This document shows positions 36,376 through 47,868 of a stretch of DNA of 64,000 bases, one piece after another. Source of the stretch: Tridacna crocea. Its lineage: Eukaryota > Mollusca > Bivalvia > Cardiida > Cardiidae. A program made the translations under genes and the position numbers. The stretch is from the NCBI GenBank assembly GCA_943736015.1, contig OX031069.1, positions 42,132,728-42,196,727 of the forward strand. The letters are read 5' to 3'. Under the pieces are notes generated by a model. It had not been told where the DNA came from. It saw nothing but the letters and a program-made list of their open reading frames with translations, and searched no databases. The stretch's first letter is position 1. The number at the start of each line of letters is the position of its first letter.

Positions 36376-36603
36376 TTAAGCCTTTCCCAAACAAACTCTT
36401 GTTTTTATGTGTCTGCAGTACAAGTCTTTTGAAAACACTGTGGGAAAAGGAGAAATTGCTCGTAACGAGCAATTTCTCCTTTTCCCACAGTGTTTTCTAC
36501 CCATTTGGACAACTTACTGACATTTTTGTCAAATTTGAAATTGTCGTCTGCAAACTCTTTGGGTTTGGAAGAGTCTAAAACTTGTCGTTTGGGAAAGGGT
36601 TAA
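36376..36603 (+). mobile_element. hairpin MITE with perfect long core (GCTCGTAACGAGC)
   Basis: Core is perfectly self-complementary from AAAACACTGTGGG through GCTCGTAACGAGC to CCCACAGTGTTTT, about 62 bp. It combines the outer stem of the CACTG subtype with the inner stem of the third subfamily. Confidence 0.88.
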
Positions 36604-36829
36604 GAGTTAATAGTTTATAGCTCAGTATTCAATTATCATTATGTGATAAATGTTTTGAAACCTCAGTTGTTTGCTTTTTTATGTTTCAAAATTGGGCCAT
36701 GTTTTCATGCAGAGATTGTGATGGTTTCTTCACTTCTATGTATAGTGACTGTTCATTGAAAATAAAATCATTGATTTTCTTTCAATCTCAGATTTTCAGA
36801 TGAAATCTATCTTACAACAACAAAACCTC

Positions 36830-37070
36830 AAATGAAAAATTTTTAGACGTGTTTGAAGAAAAAGCATTTGCAGACAACAAATTAAACATGGCTCAAGTTT
36901 TCTTGTTTTCCCACCATGTGGTTCATAGCTTATTTTCTGTCGGGTCATAAAAGGTCAGGATTGAGTAGGAGAGAGTAACCAATTACGATGAGATCCAAAC
37001 TTTTCAGAGCCACAAAAACAAAGACTCTTTGAAAACATGGAGTAAAAACGAAAATGTTGGTTACCAGACT
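36830..37070. mobile_element. degraded hairpin MITE remains
   Basis: Inverted arm B (AAAGCATTTGCAGACAACAA) and arm A at 36830-36978 without a left core arm; then a forward arm A piece to GTTGGTTACCAG. Confidence 0.5.
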
Positions 37071-37140
37071 AATTTTTCTTCTAAGTTTCCATTGATGTTT
37101 GCTGAGTGTTTGCAGAAAAATTCTGTCATTTGAGGCACAT

Positions 37141-37350
37141 TTAACTCATTACCCAATGACAAAATATTTGGCCTGTCCAAATCGAAAGAATTAGCAGACT
37201 TCAGAATAAAATGACTAAAAATTTGAAATTTATTTTGTGAAGGGTAGAAAACATTGTGGAAAAAGGAGAAAATGCTGGTTACACCAGCATTTTCTCCTTT
37301 TCTCACATTGTTTTCTAAAGGCTTCTTTCTTAGGGTCATCAAAAGTAGTT
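37141..37350 (-). mobile_element. hairpin MITE with two-base expansion of the loop
   Basis: Loop reads GCTGGTTACACCAGC. Arm A end lost after AAAAGTAG. Confidence 0.8.
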
Positions 37351-37365
37351 GATAACTGTTCATCA

Positions 37366-37540
37366 AAATAATGAAATCATAGACTTGTCTAAGTTAAAAG
37401 CAAGTGATGGAGACAATTCAGTGAAGTTGAGAATGAAGGTTGTTGTCAGTAAAAGAGTAGAAAACCTAATGAGAAAAGGAGAAAATGCTGGTAACAAGCA
37501 TTTTTTCCAAGAAGACTTTCAAAAGGCTATTTCTTTCGAT
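37366..37540 (-). mobile_element. hairpin MITE, degraded
   Basis: GACTTGTCTAAGTTAAAAGC, GAGAAAAGGAGAAAATGCTG and TTTCAAAAGGCTATTTCTTT. A SINE tail begins at its right edge. Confidence 0.6.
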
Positions 37541-37846
37541 TGAATCGATTGATTGATTGAATGGTGATTAATACATTTTTCAACATTATTTCAGTTGGAT
37601 CATGGTGACCAGTGCATCTATCCATGCTTTCCCAGAGTTTCTGTACTCTGCACAATATTCTTTCCAAGCCACTGGCAGCTTTCCCACATAAGCATCGTCG
37701 AAACAACAATCTGCGGTGAGAGAGGGATGAATCCTGTCACAATGACTATCATCAATCCTTGGAAAGAAATTGGCCGAGCCGGGGATTGAACTCACGAGCC
37801 CCCTGTTCTCAAGTCCCGTATACTACTGAGCTACTGGAGCTGGGCG
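37540..37846 (-). mobile_element. tRNA-derived SINE, complete
   Basis: Minus strand: CTCCAGTAGCTCAGTAGTAT (A box), CTCGTGAGTTCAATCCCCGG (B box), body with TTTCTTTCCAAGGATTGATG and GCCAGTGGCTTGGAAAGAAT, and a tail of AATC repeats. Reference copy for the partial ones at 10.1, 23.1, 40.8/41.5 and 62.2 kb. Confidence 0.8.
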
Positions 37847-37880
37847 TAGGGTCTTTGAAACTTGGTATTTTATGCAAAGA

Positions 37881-38115
37881 TTCAACTCTTTGCCACACAA
37901 GAAAATTTTAGACTTGTCCAAATTGAAAGCATTTGCAGATGACAACATAAAGGTTACTGAAAAATTGAAATTTGATCTGGGAAGGGTAGAAAACACTGTG
38001 GGAAAAGGAGAAAATGCTGGTTACCAGCATTTTCTCCTTTCCCCACAGTGTTTTCAAAAGGCTTCTTTCTTCTTTCTCAGGGTCGTTAAAAGTCGGGATT
38101 GTGTGGTAGAGTTAA
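37881..38115 (-). mobile_element. hairpin MITE, full length, CACTG subtype
   Basis: CTTTCTT duplicated in arm A. Stem foot CACTGTGGG / CCCACAGTG perfect. Confidence 0.87.
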
Positions 38116-38267
38116 AAGACATTCACACGTCAAAATTCAAGCAAATACACATAAGCTTAATAGTAACCTTTATTTGCAAAACATATTATAATGAACCTGA
38201 TTTAGCTATGACAAAACAACAAGTATCAAAACCATGCAAAAACTTGATAAACCGTATTCAAAACCTG

Positions 38268-38347
38268 TTTACTCTTTACCAAATGATAGAATTTTAAACT
38301 CCTTCAAGTTAAAAATGTTTGCAGATAAGAAATTAAATGTGGCTTAA
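38268..38347 (-). mobile_element. hairpin MITE, arm B fragment
   Basis: TTTACTCTTTACCAAATGAT to GATAAGAAATTAAATGTGGC, then direct junction with the next copy. Confidence 0.6.
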
Positions 38348-38417
38348 ATCATTACCACACAATTCTGACTTTTTAACGACCCTAAGAAGCCTATTAAAAA
38401 CATTGTGGGAAAAGGAA

Positions 38418-40242
38418 AACAAGAGGACCATGATGGTCCTATATCGCTCACCTGAGTATATTTGTAACTTATATGGTTTATCAAGGGCAGGCTATTAATT
38501 CTTTTCAAATAAGGCATACCCTGGGGTTTGTCACAAAAATATGTTTACAGATTTTCTTCTTTGTCTTTGGCCAGTGGAGCTAAAAGCTGCTGTTTATCAT
38601 CAATTTTTCTCTTCACAGTGTCTTGTTCCATTTTTGACTTGTAGTTTAGCCATTACCAGACGACAAAATTTTAGACCGTTCCAAATTGAAACAAATTGCA
38701 GACGACATTTTAAAATGTATCTAAAATGAAAAATAAGTGATCTATATGGTAGAAAAGATTGTGAGAAAGGAGAAATTGCTTGTTACAAACAATTTCTCCT
38801 TTTTAGATGGAATTGATTTTAAAAATTACCTTCTATGATTCCATGTGAAATAGTGTGCACCAGGGCACAGAGCCAAAATATGACCCCAAGGGGATAATTT
38901 TAATTATTTCTATAAAGGGTCACTAGATGATGCTACATGCAAAATATGAATGCTCTAGCCTTTATGGTTTGTCACAAATAAATTTATAAAAGATTTCCTT
39001 CTTTGTTTCTATGTAAAATAGGGTGCGCCCGGGCAGAGCCCAAATGTGACCGCAGAGGGATAATTCTAGCAATTTTAGTAGAAGATTATCAGATTTTGCT
39101 ACATAGCAAATATGAATGCTCTAGCCATTACGGTTTGTCAGAAAAAGATTTATTAAAGGTTTCCTTCTTTGTTTCTATGTAAAATAGGGTGTGCCCGGGC
39201 AAAGCCCAAATATGACCCACTGGGAATAATTTTAACAATTTTGGTAAGGGGTCACCCAATAATGCTTCAATTAAAATATGAACGCCCTCCGCCTTATGGT
39301 TTGTCACAAGAAGATTTTTAAAGATTGTAAAATAGGGTGCGCCCGGGCAGAGCCCAAATGTGACCGCAGAAGGATAATTTCAACAATTTTGGTAGAAGAT
39401 CATCAATTAATGCTACACACTAAATAGGAATGTTCTAGCCATTATGATTTGTCACCAGAAGAAGTTTTAAAGATTTCCTTCTAAATTTCTATGTAAAATA
39501 GGGTGCGCCCGGGCAAAGCCCAAATATGACCCCATGGGAATGATTTTAACAATTTTGGTAAGGGGTCACCCAATGATGTTTCAAACAAAATATGAATGCT
39601 CCCAACCTTATGTTTTGTCAAAAGAAGATTTTTAAAGATTTTAAAATAGGGTGCGCCCGGGCAGAGCCCAAATATGACAGCAGAGGAATAATTTTAACAA
39701 TTTTGGTAGAGGATCATCAGATAATGCTACATACCAAATATGAATGCTCTAGCCATTATGGTTTGTCAGAAGAAGATTTTTTAAAGCTTTCCTTCTTTGT
39801 TTCTATGTAAAATAGGGTGTGCCCGGGCAAAGCCCAAATATGACCCCAGGGGAATAATTTTAACAATTTTGGTAAAGGGTCACCCAATGATGCTTCATAC
39901 AAAATATGAATGCTCCCGGCCTTATGGTTTGTCACAAGAAGATTTTTAAAGATTTTTTCCATTTTCAGCCATTTTGTTGCCATGGCAACCAGAGTTTTTG
40001 TTGGAATTAAATTCTTTTAACAATTTTTTTAGAGCTTCACCCAAGGAACATTCCTGCCAAGTTTTATCAAGATTGGCCTTCTGGTTTTGGAGGAGAAGAT
40101 TTTTAAAGAAATTGTTAACGGACGGACAGATGGACGGACGGACGGACGGACGGACGGACAGACGGACGGACGGACGGACGGACGCCGGACGATGACCGGT
40201 CACAATAGCTCCCCCTGAGCACGTTGTGCTCAGGTGAGCTAA
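38418..40242 (+). mobile_element. pearl/Helitron-like element, family 1, complete
   Basis: Starts AACAAGAGGACCATGATGGT (hairpin GGACCAT/ATGGTCC) then ATCGCTCACCTGAG, which is the inverse of the 3' CTCAGGTGAGCTA. Seven core units from about 38947 on, spacing alternating about 166 and 149 bp. Then GTTGCCATGGCAACCAGAG, an ACGG microsatellite, hairpin GAGCACGTTGTGCTC and CTAA. No protein. The build matches pearl elements of bivalves and Helentron-derived HINEs. Confidence 0.82.
40117..40190. repeat. ACGG microsatellite within the pearl-like element
   Basis: GGACGGACGGACGGACGGAC, interrupted by AGATGG and AGACGG variants. Confidence 0.9.
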
Positions 40243-40387
40243 AAATGCTGGTTACCAGCATTTTCTCCTTTTCCCACAATATTTTCTACTCTTTCCAAAA
40301 CAAGTTTCAATTTTTCAATCACATTTATTTTGTTGTCTGCAAATGCTTTCAATCTGGACAAGTTTGAAATTTTGTTGTGTGGTAAAG

Positions 40388-40600
40388 AGTCGAGCCTTTC
40401 CCACTCAACAAATTTGGAGTCACCCAAATTCAAAACACATGCAGATGAAAAACTAAACATTGGTAATAACATACTTAGATCTGTGATAGGATAGAAAACA
40501 TTGTGGGAAAAGGAGAAAATGCTGGTTACCAGCATTTTCTCCCTTTCCCACAATGTTTTCAAAAGCTTCAATGTCGGGGTTGTATGGTAATGGGTTATAT
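40388..40600 (-). mobile_element. hairpin MITE
   Basis: Arm B diverged, core perfect (CATTGTGGG / CCCACAATG), right end GGGTTATA. A second, degraded core follows at 40610-40725. Confidence 0.78.
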
Positions 40601-40824
40601 AATAAGATCAGTGTTTGGAAGGTTTGGAAACATTATGTGAAAAGGAGAAACTGCTGGTTGCCAGTATTTTCTCTTTTCACAATGTTTCCAAAAAAATATT
40701 ATCTGTAGGGTTGTTAAGACATAAAGTTGGTTGGTACTGGATTCTACATGTATTCCAAATGAAGAAAATGGCATAGAGATTTTGGGTGTGCTCTATCAAT
40801 AAATTGTTCTTATGGTGTTCATTA

Positions 40825-41617
40825 TTGTTTTCAAAATTAGACCAGTAATATCGCAAGTCAGTACATCTATCCATACTCTCCTGGTTATAGTTATAACAGT
40901 ATTTCACACACTAGAATGCTCAAACCACCAGCTGCTTTGCAAAATAACCATCATCTTCGCGAGCCAAGGTTACGATCACTACACGGATCTTACCTTGCCG
41001 GATCGAGCATGATTTCGAGATTCCTACGATATGTCTCCTATTGGATGCTGCTTTTTATCTCCCTTTACATCACATTTCTTATAGCTGATGAAATATCGGT
41101 TTACAAAACGGTTATGAATACAATAGTTCAACATGAAGCAATAACCAGAAACGTACTTCAACATTCCATGGTCAGGTGCTGGGATATAGCCTAAAACCTC
41201 CAATAATTGATCCACACCGAAACTTTCTGTAAATATTGTTCATCTATGTTTCTTTTGGTAATAAATCGTTACAGATCCTGCACACATCCACGGAGGTATT
41301 CATGTTTACCTTCTATTTTTATCAGAAAGGTCGCGACCTTGTTCTATTTTTATCAAAGATGAAAATTAAGCTTCGAGCGATTTGATTGGTGCATTTAGAG
41401 CTGGCTGCAACCAATGAAAATACACATAACAGGAATGTAAAATCAAGCTCAATCTGCCAAGGGTAGAGTAGCGTAGTGGATCATCACCCTTGGCTTGCGA
41501 AGGTGAATAACCATCATCAAAACAATAAACAGTAGTGAGAGAAAACAATGAATCCTATTGCAAATGCCAATCATCAATCCTCGGAAAGAAATTGGCTGAG
41601 CTGGGAATTCTAACTCT
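40825..41617 (-). mobile_element. SINE split into two parts by an inserted element
   Basis: Parts 40825-40954 and 41503-41617 are adjacent in the reference SINE (ACATCTATCCATACTCTCCT; ATAACCATCATC; then AAAACAATAAACAGTAGTGA and GAAATTGGCTGAGCTGGGAA). Confidence 0.72.
40955..41502. mobile_element. 548 bp inverted-repeat element inserted in a SINE
   Basis: Ends CTTCGCGAGCCAAGG and CCTTGGCTTGCGAAG. AATAACCATCAT is present on both sides, a 12-15 bp duplication with small differences, long for most DNA transposons but near the 9-11 bp of Mutator-like ones. No transposase. Confidence 0.7.
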
Positions 41618-41745
41618 TTATCAATAGTTGAACATTACTTTCTGTCATATGATAATCAATAGACTATTCTTATCATGAGCAAATCATACATTACATAGTG
41701 CAAGAATAAGAATCACACCCTGAACTCTTTACCAAATGACATAAC

Positions 41746-41974
41746 TTAACCCATTACCACACAATCCCTACTTTTGACGCCCTTGAAAGAGAAGCCTTTT
41801 GAAAACGCTGTGGGAAAAGGAGAAAATGCTGGTAACCAGCATTTTCTCCTTTTCCCACAGTGTTTTCTACCCTTCCCAGAATACATTTCTATTTTTCAAT
41901 CACCTTTATTTTGTCGTCTGCAAATGCTTTCAATTTGGACCAGTCCAAAATTTTCTCGTGTGGTAATGAGTTAA
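41746..41974 (+). mobile_element. hairpin MITE, full length
   Basis: Stem foot CGCTGTGGG / CCCACAGTG; preceded by an arm B scrap (GAACTCTTTACCAAATGACA). Shares TTAA with the next copy. Confidence 0.88.
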
Positions 41975-42400
41975 GACTAGTTCTAACTGAAAACATTTGC
42001 AGATGACACAAGAATTGTAACTCAAATTTCATAGTTTGTTTTGGGAAAGATAAAAAACATGGTGCAAAAAGGGGGAAAAAAAATGCTGGTTACCAGCATC
42101 TTCTCCTTTTCCCACAGTGTTTACAAAAGGCTTCTTTTTCAAGGTTTTTAACCATTTACTAAACACAAAATTGATGACTTGATCAAATTGAAAGCATTTG
42201 CAGACAACAATATAAATATTGTTCAAATGATACTCTTTGTCTTTGATAGGGTAGAAAACATTGAGGAAAATGGAGAAAATGCTGGTCACCAGCATTTTTT
42301 CCTTTTCCCACGTTTTCTAAAGGCTTTTTTCTCAGGGTCGTCAAAAGTAGGGATTGTATGGTAATGGGTTAAAAGTTGGGACTGTGTGGTAAAAGGTTGA
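41971..42400 (-). mobile_element. hairpin MITE (outer) interrupted by another copy
   Basis: Arm B and core, arm A up to AAGGTTTTTAA; resumes TTAAAAGTTGGGACTGTGTG and GGTAAAAGGTTGA after the insert. Confidence 0.82.
42148..42372 (-). mobile_element. hairpin MITE (inner) at the internal TTAA of another copy
   Basis: Flanked by TTAA from the outer arm A; core left foot CATTGAGGAAAATGG, right shortened. Confidence 0.83.
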
Positions 42401-42441
42401 ACAGACTCCAGTTTCTGCTTGCAGTATGATGTCATAGCCCT

Positions 42442-42660
42442 TTAACCCTTTACTCCATTGATACGCATTGCTTGTAGGAGCCTTTGGAAAACATTTTGGC
42501 AAAAGGTGAAATTGCTCGTGACGAGCAATTTCACCTTTTGCCACAATGTTTTCTATGCTATCAAAAGGTGTCATATACACGTAAGAAACAGATTCACCCT
42601 TGCTGTTATTTAGGGTCAGTTAGAGATATCTTGGAAATGGCTTATGAGGTAAAGGGTTAA
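42442..42660 (+). mobile_element. hairpin MITE, third subfamily (GCTCGTGACGAGC core)
   Basis: Stem GGCAAAAGGTGAAATTGCTC pairs perfectly with its partner. Arms as at 28918. TTAA both ends. Confidence 0.87.
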
Positions 42661-42936
42661 CAAAAATTCATGCATTCATGACCCTGAGGAGTAAGGCCTC
42701 TGAGAACATGCTGAGAATAGGAGAAAATGGCAATGTGCATCATCCGCGATATATTTAGTTTGTCACTGGCAAACGCTTTCAACTTGGAGTAGGAGAACAG
42801 CGTTTCCTTTCCTTTCTTTGAATGTATTCTATCCTTTTAGGGACAATTTCTATCATATGATGCACATAAAATTTTCCTCTGAAATTTTTTTGAATTTGGA
42901 ACAGTCTAAAAATTTATTTTTGGTAAAGAATAAATT
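42657..42936 (+). mobile_element. hairpin MITE, degraded and enlarged
   Basis: Arm A, a remnant core (AATAGGAGAAAATGGCAATG) and two arm B-like parts (CACTGGCAAACGCTTTCAAC; TTTGGAACAGTCTAAAAATT). Confidence 0.55.
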
Positions 42937-43047
42937 AAAACAAGCATAAGTTTTGTGGTAAGAAAAGAAAATTGCAGGATAGAATTTGACAGTTATATTT
43001 TCAGACATACACAACCAGTCAACCACTGATAAAAAATACATCCCCAT

Positions 43048-43276
43048 TTAACTCTTTTACCACATGAGAAAATTTTGGACTGGTCCAAATTGAAGGCATT
43101 TGCAGTCGACAAAATAAAGGTGACTGAAAAATTAAAATTTGGTTTGGGAATGGTAAAAAACACTGGGGGGAAAGCAGAAAATGCTGGTTACCAGCATTTT
43201 CTCCTTTTCCCCCAGTGTTTTCAAAAGGCTGCTTTTTCAGGGTTGTTAAAAATCGGGATTGTGTGGTAATGGGTTA
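43048..43276 (-). mobile_element. hairpin MITE, full length, CACTGGGGG stem
   Basis: Both stem feet changed together: CACTGGGGG on the left, CCCCCAGTG on the right. Confidence 0.88.
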
Positions 43277-43613
43277 AGGGCAACTGAGATAACCATATTT
43301 CCTTTGAAGATTGTGATCAAACCACACAGATCTTGCGATGTGATCAAATCTTCAATTATAAAAAATTTGCAAGATAGTCTTGCCATAGCATGTCAATTGT
43401 GGATGACTGCAAAGAGGTTTGAATGAAAAGTTAAATGCAATCTTACAGCAGCAGTATTTCTTTTGTGCTAGTTCAAAACAAATTCATAAACATAAAAAAA
43501 AACATTGTAAAGTAAATATGCAAAGTGATGAGATACTACAAGTCTGCCTTTCACATCTTTTGCAGGCCATGAAAATGTGATATTTATCCGTACTAGAAAT
43601 CTAAATATTCTAT
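43277..43613. other. nothing recognised
   Basis: Intergenic; no repeat seen. Confidence 0.4.
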
Positions 43614-43843
43614 TTAACCCATTACCATACAACCCCTTCTTTTGACTACACTGAGAAAGAAGCCTGTAGAAAATATTGTGGTAAAATGGAGAAAATGCTG
43701 GTAACCAGCATTTTCTCCTTTTCCCACAATGTTTTCTACTCTTCACAAAACAAATTTCAAATTTTCAGTCACTTTTATATTGTCATCTCCGAATGTGTTC
43801 GATTTGGACAAGCCTAAAATATTGTCCTTTGGTAATGAGTTAA
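43614..43843 (+). mobile_element. hairpin MITE, full length
   Basis: TTAA both ends; stem foot TATTGTGGT / CCCACAATG. Confidence 0.88.
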
Positions 43844-43969
43844 CACAAATAAGTGGGAATAAGCAACATACAAACTCTAATTCACCGGTGTTTTATACTG
43901 CTTCTAACATTATTTCAGTCACATCATGGCAAGAGCATACTTATCCACATATGTCCTAGGTACATGTAT

Positions 43970-44093
43970 CACCAAAACTAGGGTAGGGCTCTGGGACGTC
44001 TTGCTCCAGAACACTTGCTCATGAGAGGCCAAACCCCCATGACTCCATGTTGCTAGTCCTACACTTTACCACTGAGCAATGCTGGATATCAGG
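43970..44093 (-). mobile_element. tRNA-like SINE head
   Basis: Minus strand CATTGCTCAGTGGTAAAGTG (A box) and CATGGGGGTTTGGCCTCTCA (B-box position, poor). Confidence 0.5.
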
Positions 44094-44100
44094 GGCTCAT

Positions 44101-44285
44101 ATTCACAAACCATTCTTAAGAATATCTTTGTATTATTCTTCAAGACAGTCTATATGTGAAAGTAACACAACTTCTGATTGGGTAAAGCAGTTAGTTTAGC
44201 CAGTCAGAAGTTGTGTTACTTTCACATTTAGAAAAATCTGCAGAATAAGACTAATAACGATCTTAAGAATGGTTGGTTGAGTACA
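44101..44285. repeat. palindromic element of about 185 bp
   Basis: Arms about 80 bp: CACAAACCATTCTTAAGAAT at one end, CTTAAGAATGGTTGGTTGAG at the other, GTGAAAGTAACACAACTTCT / AGAAGTTGTGTTACTTTCAC near the centre. A foldback MITE distinct from the hairpin MITE. Confidence 0.8.
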
Positions 44286-45087
44286 AACCTGGAAAGACTT
44301 AGCTTTTATTATCATTTTATCTATGGTCGTTTTAACATGGTGTCAGTCAGTTCCTTAAAAAAAACTCACAAAAGGTTCCGGGCCTTTGATGAAGCACCTC
44401 TAGAAAGCAAAATGTTGGCACTTGACCAGACAAGTTGACATCCAGAACTGTCCATGAGGGAAATGTAGTCCCTAAATAATGAATTCAACAAACCTTTTGG
44501 AATCTGTGCAGTCTGATCCTGATCTTATCTTTCCATAGAGTGCGTATCTGCCCTGAGCAGCATATGGGTAAATTCTTTCAGTAAATTCTTTCGGTACAAG
44601 AGAGAAATTTTGATGCTGTTGCTGAGAGTACAGATCAAAATAAAACTACACAAACTTTGCGATGAGCCAAGAAATTCCGAAGAAAAAAGCCTAAGTATCG
44701 CAAATTTTAGGCTCTTTATCTTGACTGAAAATACTTGTTTCACTCAGTTACTGCAACAATAGTATAACTAGACCAATATTAAATACAAAACCTACAACAA
44801 AAAACTTTGCAAAATCAAAATGTTATTCAATATAGCAGTAATACGCAATGCCTATGGCATTGATAAAAGAATAAGATAATCTGAGAAATTTCACCTGATT
44901 ACATAATAACCATGAACAAAAATAATTAATTAGTAAATTCATTCTGTCAGAGTGCCAAACAAGCTCAAGCATTTATTTTGTAAGAATATTTTGACATAGT
45001 AGAGGTAAATTGGCAGCCTGCCATCTACAGGTATCATCATATAAAGTGCAGATATCAACAGATTCAACAAGGCAGTATTCTACCTTG
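44286..45087. other. nothing recognised
   Basis: Intergenic; short open frames only, none recognisable. Confidence 0.4.
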
Positions 45088-47340
45088 TTAACCCATTACC
45101 ACACAAGAAAAATTTATACTGGTCCAAATTGAAAGCATTTGCAGACGACAAAATAAAGGTGACTGAAAATTTGAAATTTGTTCTGGGAAGGGTAGAAAAC
45201 ACTGTAGGAAAAGGAGAAAATGCTGGTAACACTACTGCAGAAGGTAACAATTAAAATGCCATTAAAACCCCATAAATTGCCAATTAATAATAACAAAACC
45301 ATTAAAGATACCCATTAATATTTTTCCTTTTTTTTTAAATGGTGTTAGCTTCTAGCCATTATTTTCATCATTAATGGCCAATTTGCCCATGAAACTGCCA
45401 TGATAAACATTGAATTTTGTCTAATACCCTTAATGTGATGGCATACATATATTCATGGGGTAATTAATTCATAATCTTTACAAGTTTAATGCCAATTAAT
45501 TTCAAATTAATGGGCTCATTCATGCAGGTAAATAAAAACTGATTGCCATCACACATAGGAAACTGCATTCACTGCCATTAAAAATTTTCCGCATATGGTT
45601 GATGGCTATTATTTCGTAATTTAATGGGAATATACTTGAAAAGATTTTGAATTTGACACTGAAAAAAATGCAAACCCCATTATTAAACCCATTAAAGGGT
45701 ATCTTGACGAAATAGCCATTGAATAAAACCAACACTAATGGGCATTACACTACACATCATAAAACAAAACAGTTGAAACATAGAGTGTACTTGTATGTAT
45801 GTGTATATGCTGCAAACATAGCAGTACACCACAGAAGTACATTATAAATATACTGCATGTGGTACATTTGCTGCATACTAATTCACAACTTATGCAGTAA
45901 GTACACCACAGAACCCTATCACATTTAATGATCACAGCAAAAATTAATTTTTCTACTAGTACACCTTTTCTACATGGCAAAAACTTTAGTATATTAAACA
46001 GTATGTGTCATGTAATCTACATGGACTTATACAGTTTCTCTTGGTATCCTGACTTAAATTTGTATCTCAACTCTGCAGTACACTTTACATACACTGGACT
46101 GACTTGAAAAAATATTCTTAGGCTTGTTCAACTTTACAGAAAACTTAATGTATAGTTGTATAGACCATGCATAAAGTGTATTTTGCACAAACTATACATG
46201 AAGTATATATATGTACTACAGGGTCTGTGAATTAATTCTGATTGATAAGAAGTGCCCAATGTAAGTTTGACATGGTCAGATAAACTTTAACCTAAATGTA
46301 TTTCATACAGTGTAATTGAATCCACTGGTATGTCACCACATTTTACTGCTAATCCTTTCGTGTGAAAATGCTTTTAAAATACAAACATATTTTTATATTT
46401 TTGGCCAAATCTTTGAAATAACACCATTCTGGATCAAGGGAACTTCATTACATCTGTTCATACTATATTGAATTTGGTTGAAACAAAGAAGTACGGACAA
46501 ATAAGCTATGGGGGGAACAAGCAGAGGGACGAAAACACCTATTCCTCTTGCATACTCTTCAGAAATAAAGACCAAGAAGAGTGTCAAACTTCCTGTCTGA
46601 CATGCGCATTTTGAAGCGGTACATTTGAAAAATCCAGGAAGTCAAAAGTTTGCTGATAAATTGACCATAAGACTCTTATTTCTTTTTTCGAAAATGACAA
46701 ACATATCTAGGAAATTGACTGATGGGAGAGACACTTAGACAGATTTTGGTTTGGACAAGGAAAAGTGCAAAGTGAAATCGATGATGCCTTGCCGTTGTGA
46801 AATATTAAATTGCTTATGATCTAATTAGAAATTAATGAAATTGAAAAAAAAGCAAGTTCTAGCTAATACTGCTGAATATGAATAAACAATTTTATGACAT
46901 TAATGTTTTTTATCTTACTGAATGTGGGGGTTGTTTTCACTTTGGTGGAAGAGCATTCGGCCCAAAGACAGTTCGACCCAAAACAAATAGTTGAGGGACA
47001 CACGACGATTTAACCCAGTAAGGAGAAGAAGACTTGTCCTCAGTCCTGGCTTGTGTTTGTTGTATTGACTTTGTTCTTTTCACACACTTTATCATAATAA
47101 TTGCTGACTTACCTTCAAATATTTTGAAATTAAAAGACTGAAACCACAATTTTTACATGTCATTATTCCTATCGAGATATTTATGCAGTCAAGGTGATTG
47201 AAGACCTATGGCTTCAACATAGTTTTCTTAGTTCCATGGTGATACCGTGATTTTTTGTTTATCGTATTTTTTTCAAAAGCCTTCTTCCTTAGGGTTGTCG
47301 GAACTTGTGATTGGTTCTAGACAGTTTTAGGTTTCATAGG

Positions 47341-47610
47341 ATTATTCTTTACTAGATGACCATGTACATGTATATTCATGACTTATCCAACTTGAAAGCA
47401 TTTCAAGATTTAGAGATCAAAAGGATAAAAAAAAAAAAAAAAAAAACATGTATCGAATGATGGACTTGTTTTCTTAAAATGATAGAAAATATTTTAAGGT
47501 AGGAAGAAATTGTTGGTTAAGAGCAATTCATCGTTATTCAAAATGTTTTCAGAGGATTTCACTCATGGGGTCATGAAAATAAATGTTATTCATAGCAGTT
47601 TTAGTTTAGC
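47341..47610 (-). mobile_element. hairpin MITE, degraded, inside the CACTA element
   Basis: TTCTTTACTAGATGACCATG, CAACTTGAAAGCATTTC, an A20 run, then GAAATTGTTGGTTAAGAGCA and AAAATGTTTTCAGAGG. Confidence 0.5.
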
Positions 47611-47689
47611 AATTCAGATCAGTATTGTCAAAGCCCTGTCATTGTTACTTTGTGTATGAAAATTTTGACAGTGTAAAATCTTTTTAAGA

Positions 47690-47868
47690 CCTTTAGGAAC
47701 CAGCCTTTTTAAAACAATTGTTGAAAAAGGAGAAAACACTAAGAATTATCATTTTCTCCTTTTTTCACAATGCTTTCTATTCTTTCTCAAACAAATTTAA
47801 ATTTTTGAGACAACTTTGTTTTTAGCAGAAAATGCTTTGAATTTGGTCCAGTCTAAAATTAAATTATG
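47690..47868 (+). mobile_element. hairpin MITE, degraded, inside the CACTA element
   Basis: CAATTGTTGAAAAAGGAGAA to AATTTGGTCCAGTCTAAAAT, core loop lost. Confidence 0.6.

Larger units (their letters stand above)
38344..40390 (+). mobile_element. hairpin MITE split by a pearl-like element in its core
   Basis: Left part 38344-38417 (arm A to GTGGGAAAAGG), right part 40243-40390 (AATGCTGGTTACCAGC and arm B). The break is in the A-rich stem between GGAG and ATGC. Confidence 0.82.

Noticed and set aside
37800-37846. tRNA genes (also at 13.6, 51.55, 62.17, 25.17 and 44.09 kb)
   Set aside because: Each has A- and B-box-like parts but is followed by a shared SINE body and tail, and no complete cloverleaf is formed.
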